Source: Tetranychus cinnabarinus (Eukaryota; Arthropoda; Arachnida; Trombidiformes; Tetranychidae). From it: a DNA stretch of 64,000 bases. Below are positions 35,580 through 46,095 of the stretch, piece by piece. Position 1 is the stretch's first letter. Every line of letters begins with the position of its first letter. The DNA lies in contig WHVY01000005.1 of NCBI GenBank assembly GCA_022266195.1, positions 5,642,001 to 5,706,000 of the forward strand, read 5' to 3'. The translations under genes and the position numbers were made by a program. The notes under the pieces were generated by a model. It did no database searches, was not told where the DNA came from, and saw nothing but the letters and a program-made list of their open reading frames with translations.

Positions 35580-35997
35580 CTAATGTGAATAATTTAGAGT
35601 AAGTTAAAGTTGGACAATTTTTATTGTTATGAGAATAGGTAACATCACATTTGTAACTTCCTTCATCACTTAACATTAAATTTTTAATCCTTAAATAGGT
35701 TATTCCAGTTGTGCTCATATTTGAATGGTCCATTGATACTTTATCGGCTTGCTTAATCAGATGACCCAATACTTTCTCATGGCCACCCTTTGTATATGAA
35801 TAAACAAGTTCCCAATCATTTGAAACATTTTTAAACCAACTTATCATTTCAATGGAACCACAATTTTTAACATCAACTTCACATGGTAAAGAAGCAATTT
35901 GATCACCAAAAGTGGCTATTTCATGGACACGAGATTCAGTTAATATAATTAAACAAGATAAAAGGAAAAGTAAATTGATTAAAGATGATAAATTCAT
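35580..35997 (-). CDS. first exon of an Ig-superfamily gene, left copy (signal peptide + V-type Ig)
   Basis: Identical at protein level to the right-arm copy at 41368-41785. The ATG at 35997 starts a hydrophobic signal peptide, and the exon ends in a phase 1 GT donor at 35579-35578. It points left, away from the palindrome centre. No downstream Ig exon was recognised on this strand within the window. It is therefore either the 5' exon of a gene whose remainder lies far to the left, or an orphan duplicate of the right copy. Sequence similarity to the other copy fades just past the donor. Treated as partial. Confidence 0.6.
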
Positions 35998-36535
35998 TTC
36001 TAATTGTTGTTGTTGTTTGGATGTAAATTGAAATGGAAATTGTTGAAGATGAAAATTATCGATCAATCTAAAGATGAGTTTAATGATGAGTTTACAGATG
36101 ATGATGATTATAATCCTGAAAAGAGTATCAAGAAACGACGTTCAACGTCGAGTCTGAATTAACACACATTTTACACTAGATAATGTTGATCATCATTGTT
36201 GGTCGCGATATCGATAACTAAATGATAACTAAATGTTTCCAAGACTAAGCCGGTTCTTCAAATGTTCAACATTTACTTTTACATTAAACAGCGCAATATC
36301 ATTCAACATTACATTCAATACGATTTAGTGTCGCCATCTCATTTTTTGAATTCAAACTACAATTCAATCTTCCATTATGTATGAAACTATAATAGTAAAA
36401 ATATTCATTTCAAGAAGAACTCGAAGAATTAATTTGTGATCTTTTCATCAAATTTTACAGAAAAATGCCTTTTTAGTTGCTAATTTTGATTCATTATTTT
36501 ACTTATTTGTTGGCTTTATTATTTTTGTTTTACAG

Positions 36536-37100
36536 TGTTTTACTCCTTCTTTCATAATGAATCGTTTTAATAGCTTGATTTCGGCTTATGAGGCTACTTT
36601 ATCGACTAAAGATGTGGAAATTTTACAAGAGTTGTTTTCTTTGGATGCGTCTGCTTCTTTACTCAATTTAATCTCTTGATTTGGGGTGAATCTGCCTCAT
36701 TATATTATTCAACTATTGCTGATTCCCGATTCACGCTGTTTAAAATGCATAAATCTTCTCATGTTTTAGGTCAATACAGAAAGGGTAAAATGATGAAACC
36801 ATTGAAGGAATTTCCTGTTGATTTACCTCTTGATCCATCCGTTGAATATGGTGATTTATATGATCCAAGGTTTATCCTTTTTATCTCTTTCATTTATTGG
36901 GACCTGAAATGCGATCAACAGAACTAAGATTATTTAATTAAATGGCTTATCGATTGCTTTAATGACGACATCTAGTGAAAATGCTTCTGAGAAACCTGGG
37001 TTACTCGGTTCTTGAAAGATTTTCTTACCATTTGGAAGGGTCCAAATCATCTTCTGCTATTTACTTTTGGGTTCAAAGAGTTAAATAGTTACAGGAGAAA
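36536..37100 (+). pseudogene. URB1: URB1/Npa1-like gene fragment, decayed (left copy)
   Basis: URB1 (Npa1) is a large nucleolar protein needed for 60S ribosome assembly. The fragment follows a splice-acceptor-like TTTTACAG and reads SFIMNRFNSLISAYEATLS, then after a frame change at about 36673 WGESASLYYSTIADSR and LYDPRF. After further frame changes and stops it reads NGLSIALM and a YHLEGSK block. Motif order matches the C-terminal part of URB1 (LxAYxATLS, WGESA, LYDPRFLLPLF, HLEGS). At least two frameshifts and several stops make it non-functional. It is duplicated in the other arm, so it decayed before the arms were copied or was homogenised afterwards. Confidence 0.65.
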
Positions 37101-37302
37101 GAAGTGATCAATAAAGTGCCCTTCTTTAAAAGACTGTCCTAGCAATTATTGAAACTGCAATCAAGAATAAACGAGAGTTCTGTATCAAAAATCGTTTCGG
37201 ATTGATGAGAGTAAACAATAACAAATAAAAACGGTTTTAATTATTGAAAATTTTAAAGAAAGCATAATTGGTTTGTTTTAAACTGTTTAATTAGATATTA
37301 TT

Positions 37303-37437
37303 TTATTTCATCCTTTTGAATACTACAACTAATGACCCGAGTACGGCTGCTGGAATAGCACGCTGGTCTCTTTGATAAACAGCCATGAAAATCAAAGCCA
37401 AATAAAGTAGAGATGGAAAAGTTTTTAAGAGTTGCAT
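37303..37437 (-). CDS. 44-residue ORF with signal-peptide-like N-terminus (left copy)
   Basis: Mirror copy of 39928-40062 in the right arm; see that entry for the peptide and its TATA box. The TATAAAAG box is conserved here at 37542-37549 on the minus strand. Orientation is minus, the same as the left Ig exon, and upstream of it. Real expression is unproven. Confidence 0.35.
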   Translation of the reverse strand: MQLLKTFPSLLYLALIFMAVYQRDQRAIPAAVLGSLVVVFKRMK

Positions 37438-37992
37438 TTCGTTTTTGATATAATTTTAAACACAGTATCAAGAAAAGGAATCGCAAACACACTTGTCAAG
37501 TTCGAGATATCAACTAATAATTTTTACTTTGGGATAATTTCCTTTTATACTCATCAAACTAACTGAGCATTTACTCAGGTTTGATTACTTATGTCTTTTT
37601 AAATTATTTCGGTCCTACCTGATAGACGACAGACCAATATTATGTTTGTTTGTGTTTGTATTTGAACGAATTCAGTAAACAACGGTGATAAATGTTTGTT
37701 GAGACAAGTAAATTGATCTTTTGGCATTAAACAATGTTGGAAATGCCACAAAGTTAAAATTTTTATTGTTTCAGATGCTAATATTTACTATTAATGATAA
37801 ACGATAAACATTATACAATCACAAACTATTACATTCATCGAAAAAATAGGCAGTTTCGTAGCATTTTAGATCAAAATGACTCACTTAATCAGAATCAGAA
37901 TTGAATTTTACATCTGGAAAATTAATCATAAAGTGATTTCATTTTTGGTTACTCTTTTTCATGTATTTTTAAGCTTGTCCACGATGATTTTA

Positions 37993-39272
37993 AGGTATGG
38001 GCTCTAAAGTTTGTCAGTGTATTTTTCAATTTTAAATGGAGATATAATGACTAGACTGATAGGCACCTAATATAGCTCAATTTAACGGAAATTTTGTAGG
38101 CTTTAATTTAATATTAATTTTGCTTAATTTTAAACAAAGTCTTTTATAAAAATGGTGCTTGATCGTAATGCTCGTCGTAACGCAATTGTTTCTTTTGTAA
38201 GTGATCATCCTGAGTTATCGCTTTATGAATGTGCTAAACGACTTGAAGAACACGGAATTGTTGCTCGATCAGTCTACAGAGTTGGAGCAAGAGTTAGGAA
38301 TAACGAAAGTGTTAATAATTATGTAAATTGTGGACTTAAGTCCATTAAAATGGACGATAAAAAATTATGGAAATTCAAAAGAGTTGCTGAAGGATGGAAT
38401 GGCTCCCAGCGTGAATTGGCCTCTAAATTCGGAATATCTCATCCATATTGTCGAAAACTATTGACTAAATTCGGAATCAAAACTTATAAACGAGTTGATG
38501 TTCCAAAATCGACGCCCGAACAGTTATGCCGCCAGATGGCGCGACTAAAAAACATGAAAGAAAATTGCCCGGTGCCCGTTGTTGGAATTATTGACCTGAT
38601 CTAGGACGATGAAAGCTATTTTCCCTTATCTGGCAAAGGAAACAAGCATTATTTAGCAAGTTGTAAGGAAAATATTCCCATTGAAATCAAATGTAAGCCC
38701 AGAGCGAAGTTTGAAAAAAGATTGTGTGTCTGGATTGCAATCTCGAAACGAGGCCATTCTGACCCATTTTTTGTACCGGCAAATTGCGCAGTGAATTCCG
38801 AAATTTATTGATCTGAATGTATCGAGAAAAGATTAGTACCTTTCGTTGAGAAAAATTATTGGAATCACAGATATCTGTTCTGGCCAGATGGCGCTTCTTG
38901 TCACTACGCAAAAGGGACAATTGAAATACTCGAAAAATTGTAGATTAATTATGTAAAAAAGGATTTAAACCCACCCAATGTACCACAATTAAGGTCGATT
39001 GAAAGATTTTGGGCTCATCTCAAACAAAAGTTTATTCCAATAACTGGAAAGCCGATAATTTCACACAACTTGAGAGAAGAATCAAATCGAAGCTATCCGA
39101 GTTTGATAGTAATTATTTTGTTAATTTATTTGAAAATGAAAAAGAAAAAATATCTCAAGCTGCTGAACAAGGTCCACTTTCGATAATTATCTCAAATAAA
39201 TAATTTATTTCAACAAAAATACTTAGTTTAATTCAAATATCATTTTACTGACAAACTTTAGTGCCCATACCT
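37993..39272 (+). mobile_element. Tc1/mariner-type DNA transposon, 1280 bp, inactive
   Basis: 26 bp terminal inverted repeats at 37993-38018 and 39247-39272 (start AGGTATGGGC, one mismatch) are flanked on both sides by TA (37991-37992 and 39273-39274), the target duplication of the IS630/Tc1/mariner superfamily. Length is typical for the group. It carries one transposase relic in plus orientation. It inserted in the loop of the large palindrome and is present once, so it arrived after, or was not copied with, the arms. Confidence 0.9.
38152..39203 (+). pseudogene. Tc1/mariner-type transposase relic
   Basis: The N-terminal 150 codons (38152-38604) are intact and contain helix-turn-helix-like parts (residues 10-50, and GSQRELASKFGISHPYCRKLL at roughly 83-103) that would bind the inverted repeats. 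The catalytic region is broken. A TAG at 38602-38604 precedes DDESYF, a TGA near 38810 and a TAG near 38941 follow, and a frame change near 39028 shifts the C-terminal tail into another frame. Landmarks still visible are DDESYF, WIAISKRG, FWPDGASCHY, NPPNVPQLRSIERFWAHLK and the SQAAEQGPLSII tail. The set matches transposases of an arthropod Tc1/mariner lineage with a PNVPxxRPIExFW signature. No functional protein is expected. Confidence 0.85.
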
Positions 39273-39815
39273 TACAATGTAAAACAGCATATTTGATCAC
39301 TGCCTGCTTCGATACTACATATTGTTGTTGAATGATCAGAAAGAAGAGCAAAACGAGTAACAAAACAGTGATTAAATAAGTCGTGGACAAGCTTAAAAAT
39401 ACATGAAAAAGAGTAACCAAAAATGAAATCACTTTATGATTAATTTTCCAGATGTAAAATTCAATTCTGATTCTGATTAAGTGATTCATTTTGATCTAAA
39501 ATGCTACGAAACTGCCTATTTTTTCGATGAATGTAATAGTTTGTGATTAAATAATGTTTATCGTTTATCATTAATAGTAAATATTAGCATCTGAAACAAT
39601 AAAAATTTTAACTTTGTGGCATTTCCAACATTGTTTAATGCCAAAAGATCAATTTACTTGTCTCAACAAACATTTATCACCGTTGTTTACTGAATTCGTT
39701 CAAATACAAACACAAACAAACATAATATTGGTCTGTCGTCTATCAGGTAGGACCGAAATAATTTAAAAAGACATAAGTAATCAAACCTGAGTAAATGCTC
39801 AGTTAGTTTGATGAG

Positions 39816-39823
39816 TATAAAAG
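39816..39823 (+). promoter_or_regulatory. TATA box of the 44-residue ORF (right copy)
   Basis: TATAAAAG, 105 bases upstream of the ATG at 39928, preceded by a small hairpin (CTGAG-TAAATG-CTCAG, flanked by TCAAAC / GTTTGA). Transcription would start near 39846. Assignment is inferred from spacing. Confidence 0.4.
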
Positions 39824-39927
39824 GAAATTATCCCAAAGTAAAAATTATTAGTTGATATCTCGAACTTGACAAGTGTGTTTGCGATTCCTTTTCTTGATAC
39901 TGTGTTTAAAATTATATCAAAAACGAA

Positions 39928-40062
39928 ATGCAACTCTTAAAAACTTTTCCATCTCTACTTTATTTGGCTTTGATTTTCATGGCTGTTTATCAAAGAGACC
40001 AGCGTGCTATTCCAGCAGCCGTACTCGGGTCATTAGTTGTAGTATTCAAAAGGATGAAATAA
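39928..40062 (+). CDS. 44-residue ORF with signal-peptide-like N-terminus (right copy)
   Basis: ATG in ACGAAATGC context; the peptide begins MQLLKTFPSLLYLALIFMAV, a typical signal sequence. It is followed by a short polar stretch (YQRDQRAIP), a small hydrophobic part (AAVLGSLVVVF) and a basic end KRMK. TAA is embedded in an AAATAAAATAAT polyadenylation-like sequence, and a TATA box lies 105 bp upstream, so the unit has the layout of a compact small-secreted-peptide gene. No homologue is recognised. An exact copy exists in the left arm (37303-37437). It may equally be a gene fragment or chance ORF. Confidence 0.4.
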   Translation: MQLLKTFPSLLYLALIFMAVYQRDQRAIPAAVLGSLVVVFKRMK

Positions 40063-40264
40063 AATAATATCTAATTAAACAGTTTAAAACAAACCAATTA
40101 TGCTTTCTTTAAAATTTTCAATAATTAAAACCGTTTTTATTTGTTATTGTTTACTCTCATCAATCCGAAACGATTTTTGATACAGAACTCTCGTTTATTC
40201 TTGATTGCAGTTTCAATAATTGCTAGGACAGTCTTTTAAAGAAGGGCACTTTATTGATCACTTC

Positions 40265-40829
40265 TTTCTCCTGTAACTATTTAACTCTTTGAAACCAAAA
40301 GTAAATAGCAGAAGATGATTTGGACCCTTCCAAATGGTAAGAAAATCTTTCAAGAACCGAGTAACCCAGGTTTCTCAGAAGCATTTTCACTAGATGTCGT
40401 CATTAAAGCAATCGATAAGCCATTTAATTAAATAATCTTAGTTCTGTTGATCGCATTTCAGGTCCCAATAAATGAAAGAGATAAAAAGGATAAACCTTGG
40501 ATCATATAAATCACCATATTCAACGGATGGATCAAGAGGTAAATCAACAGGAAATTCCTTCAATGGTTTCATCATTTTACCCTTTCTGTATTGACCTAAA
40601 ACATGAGAAGATTTATGCATTTTAAACAGCGTGAATCGGGAATCAGCAATAGTTGAATAATATAATGAGGCAGATTCACCCCAAATCAAGAGATTAAATT
40701 GAGTAAAGAAGCAGACGCATCCAAAGAAAACAACTCTTGTAAAATTTCCACATCTTTAGTCGATAAAGTAGCCTCATAAGCCGAAATCAAGCTATTAAAA
40801 CGATTCATTATGAAAGAAGGAGTAAAACA
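40265..40829 (-). pseudogene. URB1: URB1/Npa1-like gene fragment, decayed (right copy)
   Basis: Mirror copy of 36536-37100 with the same frameshifts and stops; one difference between the copies was seen, corresponding to 37071 in the left arm. Sharing the same disabling lesions shows that the fragment was already dead when the palindrome formed, or that the arms have been homogenised. Confidence 0.65.
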
Positions 40830-41367
40830 CTGTAAAACAAAAATAATAAAGCCAACAAATAAGTAAAATAATGAATCAAAATTAGCAACTAAAAAGGCAT
40901 TTTTCTGTAAAATTTGATGAAAAGATCACAAATTAATTCTTCGAGTTCTTCTTGAAATGAATATTTTTACTATTATAGTTTCATACATAATGGAAGATTG
41001 AATTGTAGTTTGAATTCAAAAAATGAGATGGCGACACTAAATCGTATTGAATGTAATGTTGAATGATATTGCGCTGTTTAATGTAAAAGTAAATGTTGAA
41101 CATTTGAAGAACCGGCTTAGTCTTGGAAACATTTAGTTATCATTTAGTTATCGATATCGCGACCAACAATGATGATCAACATTATCTAGTGTAAAATGTG
41201 TGTTAATTCAGACTCGACGTTGAACGTCGTTTCTTGATACTCTTTTCAGGATTATAATCATCATCATCTGTAAACTCATCATTAAACTCATCTTTAGATT
41301 GATCGATAATTTTCATCTTCAACAATTTCCATTTCAATTTACATCCAAACAACAACAACAATTAGAA

Positions 41368-41785
41368 ATGAATTTATCATCTTTAATCAATTTACTTTTC
41401 CTTTTATCTTGTTTAATTATATTAACTGAATCTCGTGTCCATGAAATAGCCACTTTTGGTGATCAAATTGCTTCTTTACCATGTGAAGTTGATGTTAAAA
41501 ATTGTGGTTCCATTGAAATGATAAGTTGGTTTAAAAATGTTTCAAATGATTGGGAACTTGTTTATTCATATACAAAGGGTGGCCATGAGAAAGTATTGGG
41601 TCATCTGATTAAGCAAGCCGATAAAGTATCAATGGACCATTCAAATATGAGCACAACTGGAATAACCTATTTAAGGATTAAAAATTTAATGTTAAGTGAT
41701 GAAGGAAGTTACAAATGTGATGTTACCTATTCTCATAACAATAAAAATTGTCCAACTTTAACTTATTCTAAATTATTCACATTAG
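41368..41785 (+). CDS. first exon of an Ig-superfamily gene, right copy (signal peptide + V-type Ig)
   Basis: Encodes a cell-surface or secreted protein N-terminus. The ATG at 41368 (GAAATGA) opens the signal peptide (MNLSSLINLLFLLSCLIILT), with likely cleavage near residue 22. One Ig domain follows: Cys39, Trp54 (ISWFK), the DEGSYKC motif with Cys117, and NxS sites at 57 and 93. The VYSYTKGG segment after the Trp recalls the N-terminal domain of sidestep-family axon guidance proteins. The exon ends at a GTGAGT donor (41786) in phase 1, the usual phase for Ig exons. Earlier in-frame codons lack an ATG. The next supported exon on this strand is the Robo Ig1 exon at 46096, also phase 1, but belonging to the same gene is unproven. 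Confidence 0.7.
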
Positions 41786-41792
41786 GTGAGTA

Positions 41793-44700
41793 CCAACATC
41801 TTTATTCAGAACAAGCAAACTTACAAGCGAAATCAAATCAATCGGCTTTTCAACATAAGCTTAAGTAAATGTCCTGCTCACAATTGAATCGTACTTTTCA
41901 TTCCAACAAACGCTAATGTAAAATCCATTTTTCAGTCGACATTCTTTTCGATACAAAAATTGTTGAATATCAAATGAGTTGAAGAAAGACTGGAAAACTG
42001 AACAGATTGTCATTTGTAAATCCACTTGAGTTTAAACAGACAGTTAACACAAATGATAAACAGCTTTTGAATGAGTGACCAAAAGATGCTGACCGATGCT
42101 TGATTTGTGTAAAAATGAGGTTCCTTTTGTATTCAGCAACAGTTATTGTCATTATTGATACAATAAATTACAACAATGACAACCACAAGTGACGAGATTA
42201 AAATATATAAAATGCAATTGGTAAATGAACATGGATGAAGAGAGAGAAGAGAGGGAAAAATTAAAAGCAGATAAATCTCACTTTTCCATCTATTTTTTAC
42301 TCTTCTTTTCATCTTTTTCCCTCCATTCTTGATAGAAAATCAATTCTCATTATCTCATTACTATTCTTAATAAAATCAAATTGAATTCATTTACTTTTCA
42401 TCCATTTTCATCATCTTTTTTATTCTCTTTTCTGAATCGCCAAAAAAATGGTTTAATCGTGGGAAATAATGCATTATAATGGATTCAATGAGTCGTGTTA
42501 CAATTGAAATGTAATGAAATGCAAAGTGAAGAAGCAATAAAAAACAGAGAAAAATGTAAATCTAGAAAGTTGAATGCAAGGGCATCACTTGATTGATGAT
42601 GACCCTTTAAAATCAATCTTTTTCCCTTTTCTCTTCTTCTTCTAATATCTTCCTACTCTTTCCGGTTATTAATGTCATCCTTTGATTATCAACACCTTGA
42701 GATGAAAACTCGTAAAACTCATCATGCTTTACAATGAATGTAAGGTAAGAAAAGAGAAGATGTTGAAAAGTTGAGAAAAGAAAAGTTTCTTCTTTTAACT
42801 TGTTCTCTAAATTACCTTACCTGTGTATATTGTAGTTGTGATGTCAAGTGATGAAAGCAAAAATGAATGACCAAAGATGAGGAGAAGAAGCAATGAATAG
42901 AAGAAAAAAGTCGAAAAGTGATACTTTTTGTCGAGCCAATCATCATCATCACCTTACTTGAATAGACTTTTTTTTTCTTTTCATCATAAAAAAAGTTAAT
43001 TTCGACGATAAAAACTCTCGTTTGATGACTTTTCTCTCACCCCTTTCCACCTTTCCTCTGTCGCTATAAATCTCACCTTCCACTCCTCTTTGACCTCGAC
43101 TTTTTCCTCTTCTCTTTTACTTTTTACTATTTCTTTTCATTCATCTTCTTGTTTCTCTTCTTTTCCTTTTTTTCTTCTCTTCTCTTCATCTTGCTGATCA
43201 TCTTTACCTATCTTTGGGCTTCAATTTTACTCTTTGTTGTAACAACTGTAACCAAAGTGTGTCAAACCAATTTTCACCCAAATTTTCTGCTTCAATTTTG
43301 GTTTTCTCTTTTTTCTTTCCCAGGAAAAAAAAGTATTCAAGATATTATCGGTTCAGTCACGTGACTATCTGAATTGTAATAAGCATGGAAAAACGAGAAA
43401 TAACTGTTTAACCCTGAAATGTTGTTCTTCTAATGATGAAAAGTACAAAGGCAAATATTGTGCAAAGATTAGAGGGAAAAGATATTCAAATTGATTGGTA
43501 ATCTTGACACGCTTAGAGACAGAACTTTGATTGATCATTTCAACGGATTTGAAAGCAAACTATTGAAGTACAAAAGTCAAGTCAAGCGCAATTATACAAT
43601 CAGATAATTGGCGTTAATGAAAATCTTGATTAATCATTGCTATCAGTGCACACCAATTAGCAATGAAATTGAACGCTAATTTTCAGCTCAATTTATTACA
43701 ATCAAAACTAGTTTCTTCATTTCTTTGCACAAATTGAATAACAAACTATGATAATCAAGTCTTGCAAATCAAAACATCAAGAAAGTCTTCGAAATTCAAC
43801 AAAAAATCAATTCCCTTCTTATCAACCGATTCCCATAGTTATCACAATAACTTTCAAAAAACTCTTCACGAAACTTTCTTTGGTTCAATAATAATTTCAA
43901 AAAAGTATAAAAAAGATGATTTGAATGAAGGAAACACTTTTAATTTCAAGTTTTACAAAGCGTTAACTGATAGTGAAAAGCAATAAATTGAATGGTTTGC
44001 CAGTCAAGAGTCAGTTACCTTGAGCAATAAAAAACAGAAAAGTTGAAAGTTCAATTGTCAAGATCAATTGAATAATGAGTTTAAAAAAAAGAACGAAATG
44101 TTGGTGAAAATGTTTCATTGACGAGGAAAACAGATTGTTTGCCATTAACAGTTGAAAGAATGTCAATTAGCATAAAGTTACCATTATTAGCAATAGCCAT
44201 TTGGAAATGTTGAACTGTCAAAATGTTGGCAACTGTTAAGGCCCATTCCCAATGCAATAAAGGTCATAAACTCACACCGATCAGGCCACCCAGTGCAGTC
44301 TTTCCGTTTTTTTTGGCCATTTCTTCTTCTTCTTCTTGGACAGTTGCTATTGCAGAAACAGGATAAGAACAGAAACAGTCGATAACATTCATTTATCAAA
44401 TTATAACATTACGATGATACATTGAAAGGAAAAAGAAGAAAAAAGTTGAGAAAAAAAACATTTCAATGTTGATGCAAAAAATGGACAAAGTCACTACTTG
44501 GAACTGTTGTAAAGTGTATTGATTGAAAAAAATTTGCTAGTCGAAGATTAAAAGAGAGAAAAAAACATTTTCTTGCAACTATTCAAATTCATTGCACGAG
44601 CTTTTCAAATTTTGATAAAGTTTCAAGTAAAAGTTATCATGCAAAAAGCATCTAAATGGTAATTCAGAGTTTCTGTGAATTGCAAGAAGAGCGTTAATTG

Positions 44701-46095
44701 AATTATTTCTTGCAACCATTTGCAATTGATTGATCAAACAACTTTACCACATTCAGTTGATGGGTAAAAGAGTTGATGGTCTAATTTATGCATAATAGAT
44801 AGTCACACATTCATCTATAAACCATGAAAAGTGAAACTTTTGCTGAAACTGTTGATCCATCCAATTATGAATTACTTTACTTTTCACACTTTTACTTGTT
44901 TACTGGAAAAGGTAAACTTTATTGAGCGCAAAAGTGGCCAAAAGATTCAACATTTGAGGGTGAAAAAGTTGTACATTTATAATGCATTTTCGTGACTTCC
45001 AAATGAAGAACATCAGAACATTTTTTTCTCTCATCTTTATTTATTCATTAACCTTTCACATAGACATGCACAGAATAACCTTTGACAGTTGCCAGTCATT
45101 CAGTCATTCAGGTTATTCCACCTTACACTCTATCATCATCATCTTAATTCGTTTTCTGTTTTCCTTTTCTTTCCTCATTTTCATTCAATAGCCTTTCGAC
45201 TATCATCCTTTGATCAATACTCTTCATCGATTACCTTTTTTCTTGCAAAGAATTTTTTTCTTTGGCGTTTTCTTTTCTCTCTCTCTTTCTCTTTTCTTCT
45301 TCACTCCCTTTTCCTATTTCGTTTCCTATCATGATAATGATGATGATTATTCCCTCTTTTGATTTTCTATCCATTACCTTTTCTCTTTTTGTTATATTAT
45401 TAAAAACATCACTTGAAGAGAGAAGAAGAAGAAGAAGAAAGGAAAGGAAAAACATTAAGACGTTTGCTTAACACAATAAATATGCTCATCTGTTTATCTC
45501 ATTTTCATATCATGTTATTTATGCACCAAACAAAATTGCTAATGAGCCTTTATTGACTCAACCGAAACACTTAAGCTGATGAAACAAAATGGTTTACTTT
45601 TTGTTTAACAAGGCGAGAACATTATCATACAAGTTGACCATTTCAACGGCACTTTATGTTGCACCATGGTTCACCTTCACTCATCTCTTTACGCATTAAG
45701 TAAGACTTGTTGGGTTAAAAGTCCTTCTGTATGAGCCAAGCTCAAAGGTTTTTACTCAAAGTTTGGTAACCAGTTTAAACGGTTCATGACAATATTGAGA
45801 CTAGACACAAGTTGAGCAAAGTGGCTGGCAAAGCTATTGGTTTGATTCGATTGTAGTGATAGTTCTTGGAGTAAAAGAAAAGAAGAACGAACATCGATTT
45901 TTTCAGAATATGGTTTCTGATGTTTCCAACTTTTGCCGAAAATTAAAATTTTGATCTCTTGAAATTTCGCTCTTTCATTGAAAATGAACTTTATTTTGCT
46001 AAAAAAATAAGTTGAAAAAGCTGTAAATTCAAAGCTGATTTATCTTGTAACTTGCATCTTTCAACTTTTCATTTTCTTTCATTTTCCATCTTCAG
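41793..46095. other. non-coding stretch upstream of the Robo exon
   Basis: Probably intron. AT-rich, with biased ORFs only (for example a Phe-rich frame near 43149-43364 and a Lys/Ser-rich one near 43762-43986, neither splice-flanked nor conserved). A GAA microsatellite sits at 45421-45439. Confidence 0.5.
45421..45439. repeat. (GAA)n microsatellite
   Basis: Six AGA/GAA trinucleotide units in the presumed intron. Confidence 0.8.

Larger units (their letters stand above)
35573..37984 (+). repeat. left arm of a 2412 bp inverted repeat (palindrome)
   Basis: Every position pairs with 77365 minus itself in the right arm (39381-41792), with no insertion or deletion along 2412 bp. Mismatches seen by eye are at 37071, 37815-37816 and 37880; protein-coding parts are identical. 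Contains a signal-peptide/Ig exon on the minus strand, a URB1 relic on the plus strand and a small secreted-type ORF on the minus strand. Such identity implies recent origin or homogenisation by gene conversion between the arms. Confidence 0.93.
37985..39380. other. loop (spacer) of the palindrome
   Basis: The 1396 bp between the arms consist of 8 bp, the Tc1/mariner-type insertion (37993-39272, 1280 bp) and 108 bp. Subtracting the transposon and one TA gives an original spacer of about 114 bp. An ORF reading minus from 39489 through the right part of this spacer (MNHLIRIRIEFYIWK, followed by a hydrophobic stretch) is cut by the transposon end and is probably not a gene. Confidence 0.8.
39381..41792 (-). 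repeat. right arm of the 2412 bp inverted repeat
   Basis: Inverted copy of 35573-37984 without indels. The outer limit is set where the two arms first differ (GGTGAGTA followed by G on the left copy, C on the right), just after the Ig-exon splice donor. The inner limit is TCGTGGACAAGCTT. Beyond the outer limit a weaker resemblance seems to continue for about 30 bases. Confidence 0.93.

Noticed and set aside
39223..39489. 88-codon hydrophobic ORF at the inner edge of the right arm
   Set aside because: It runs into the transposon terminal repeat, no homologue is recognised, and in the left arm the same frame stops soon after the arm ends. Probably fortuitous.
41786..41868. Continuation of the right Ig reading frame past the donor
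   Set aside because: Follows a strong GTGAGT donor and is not shared by the left copy; intron read-through.
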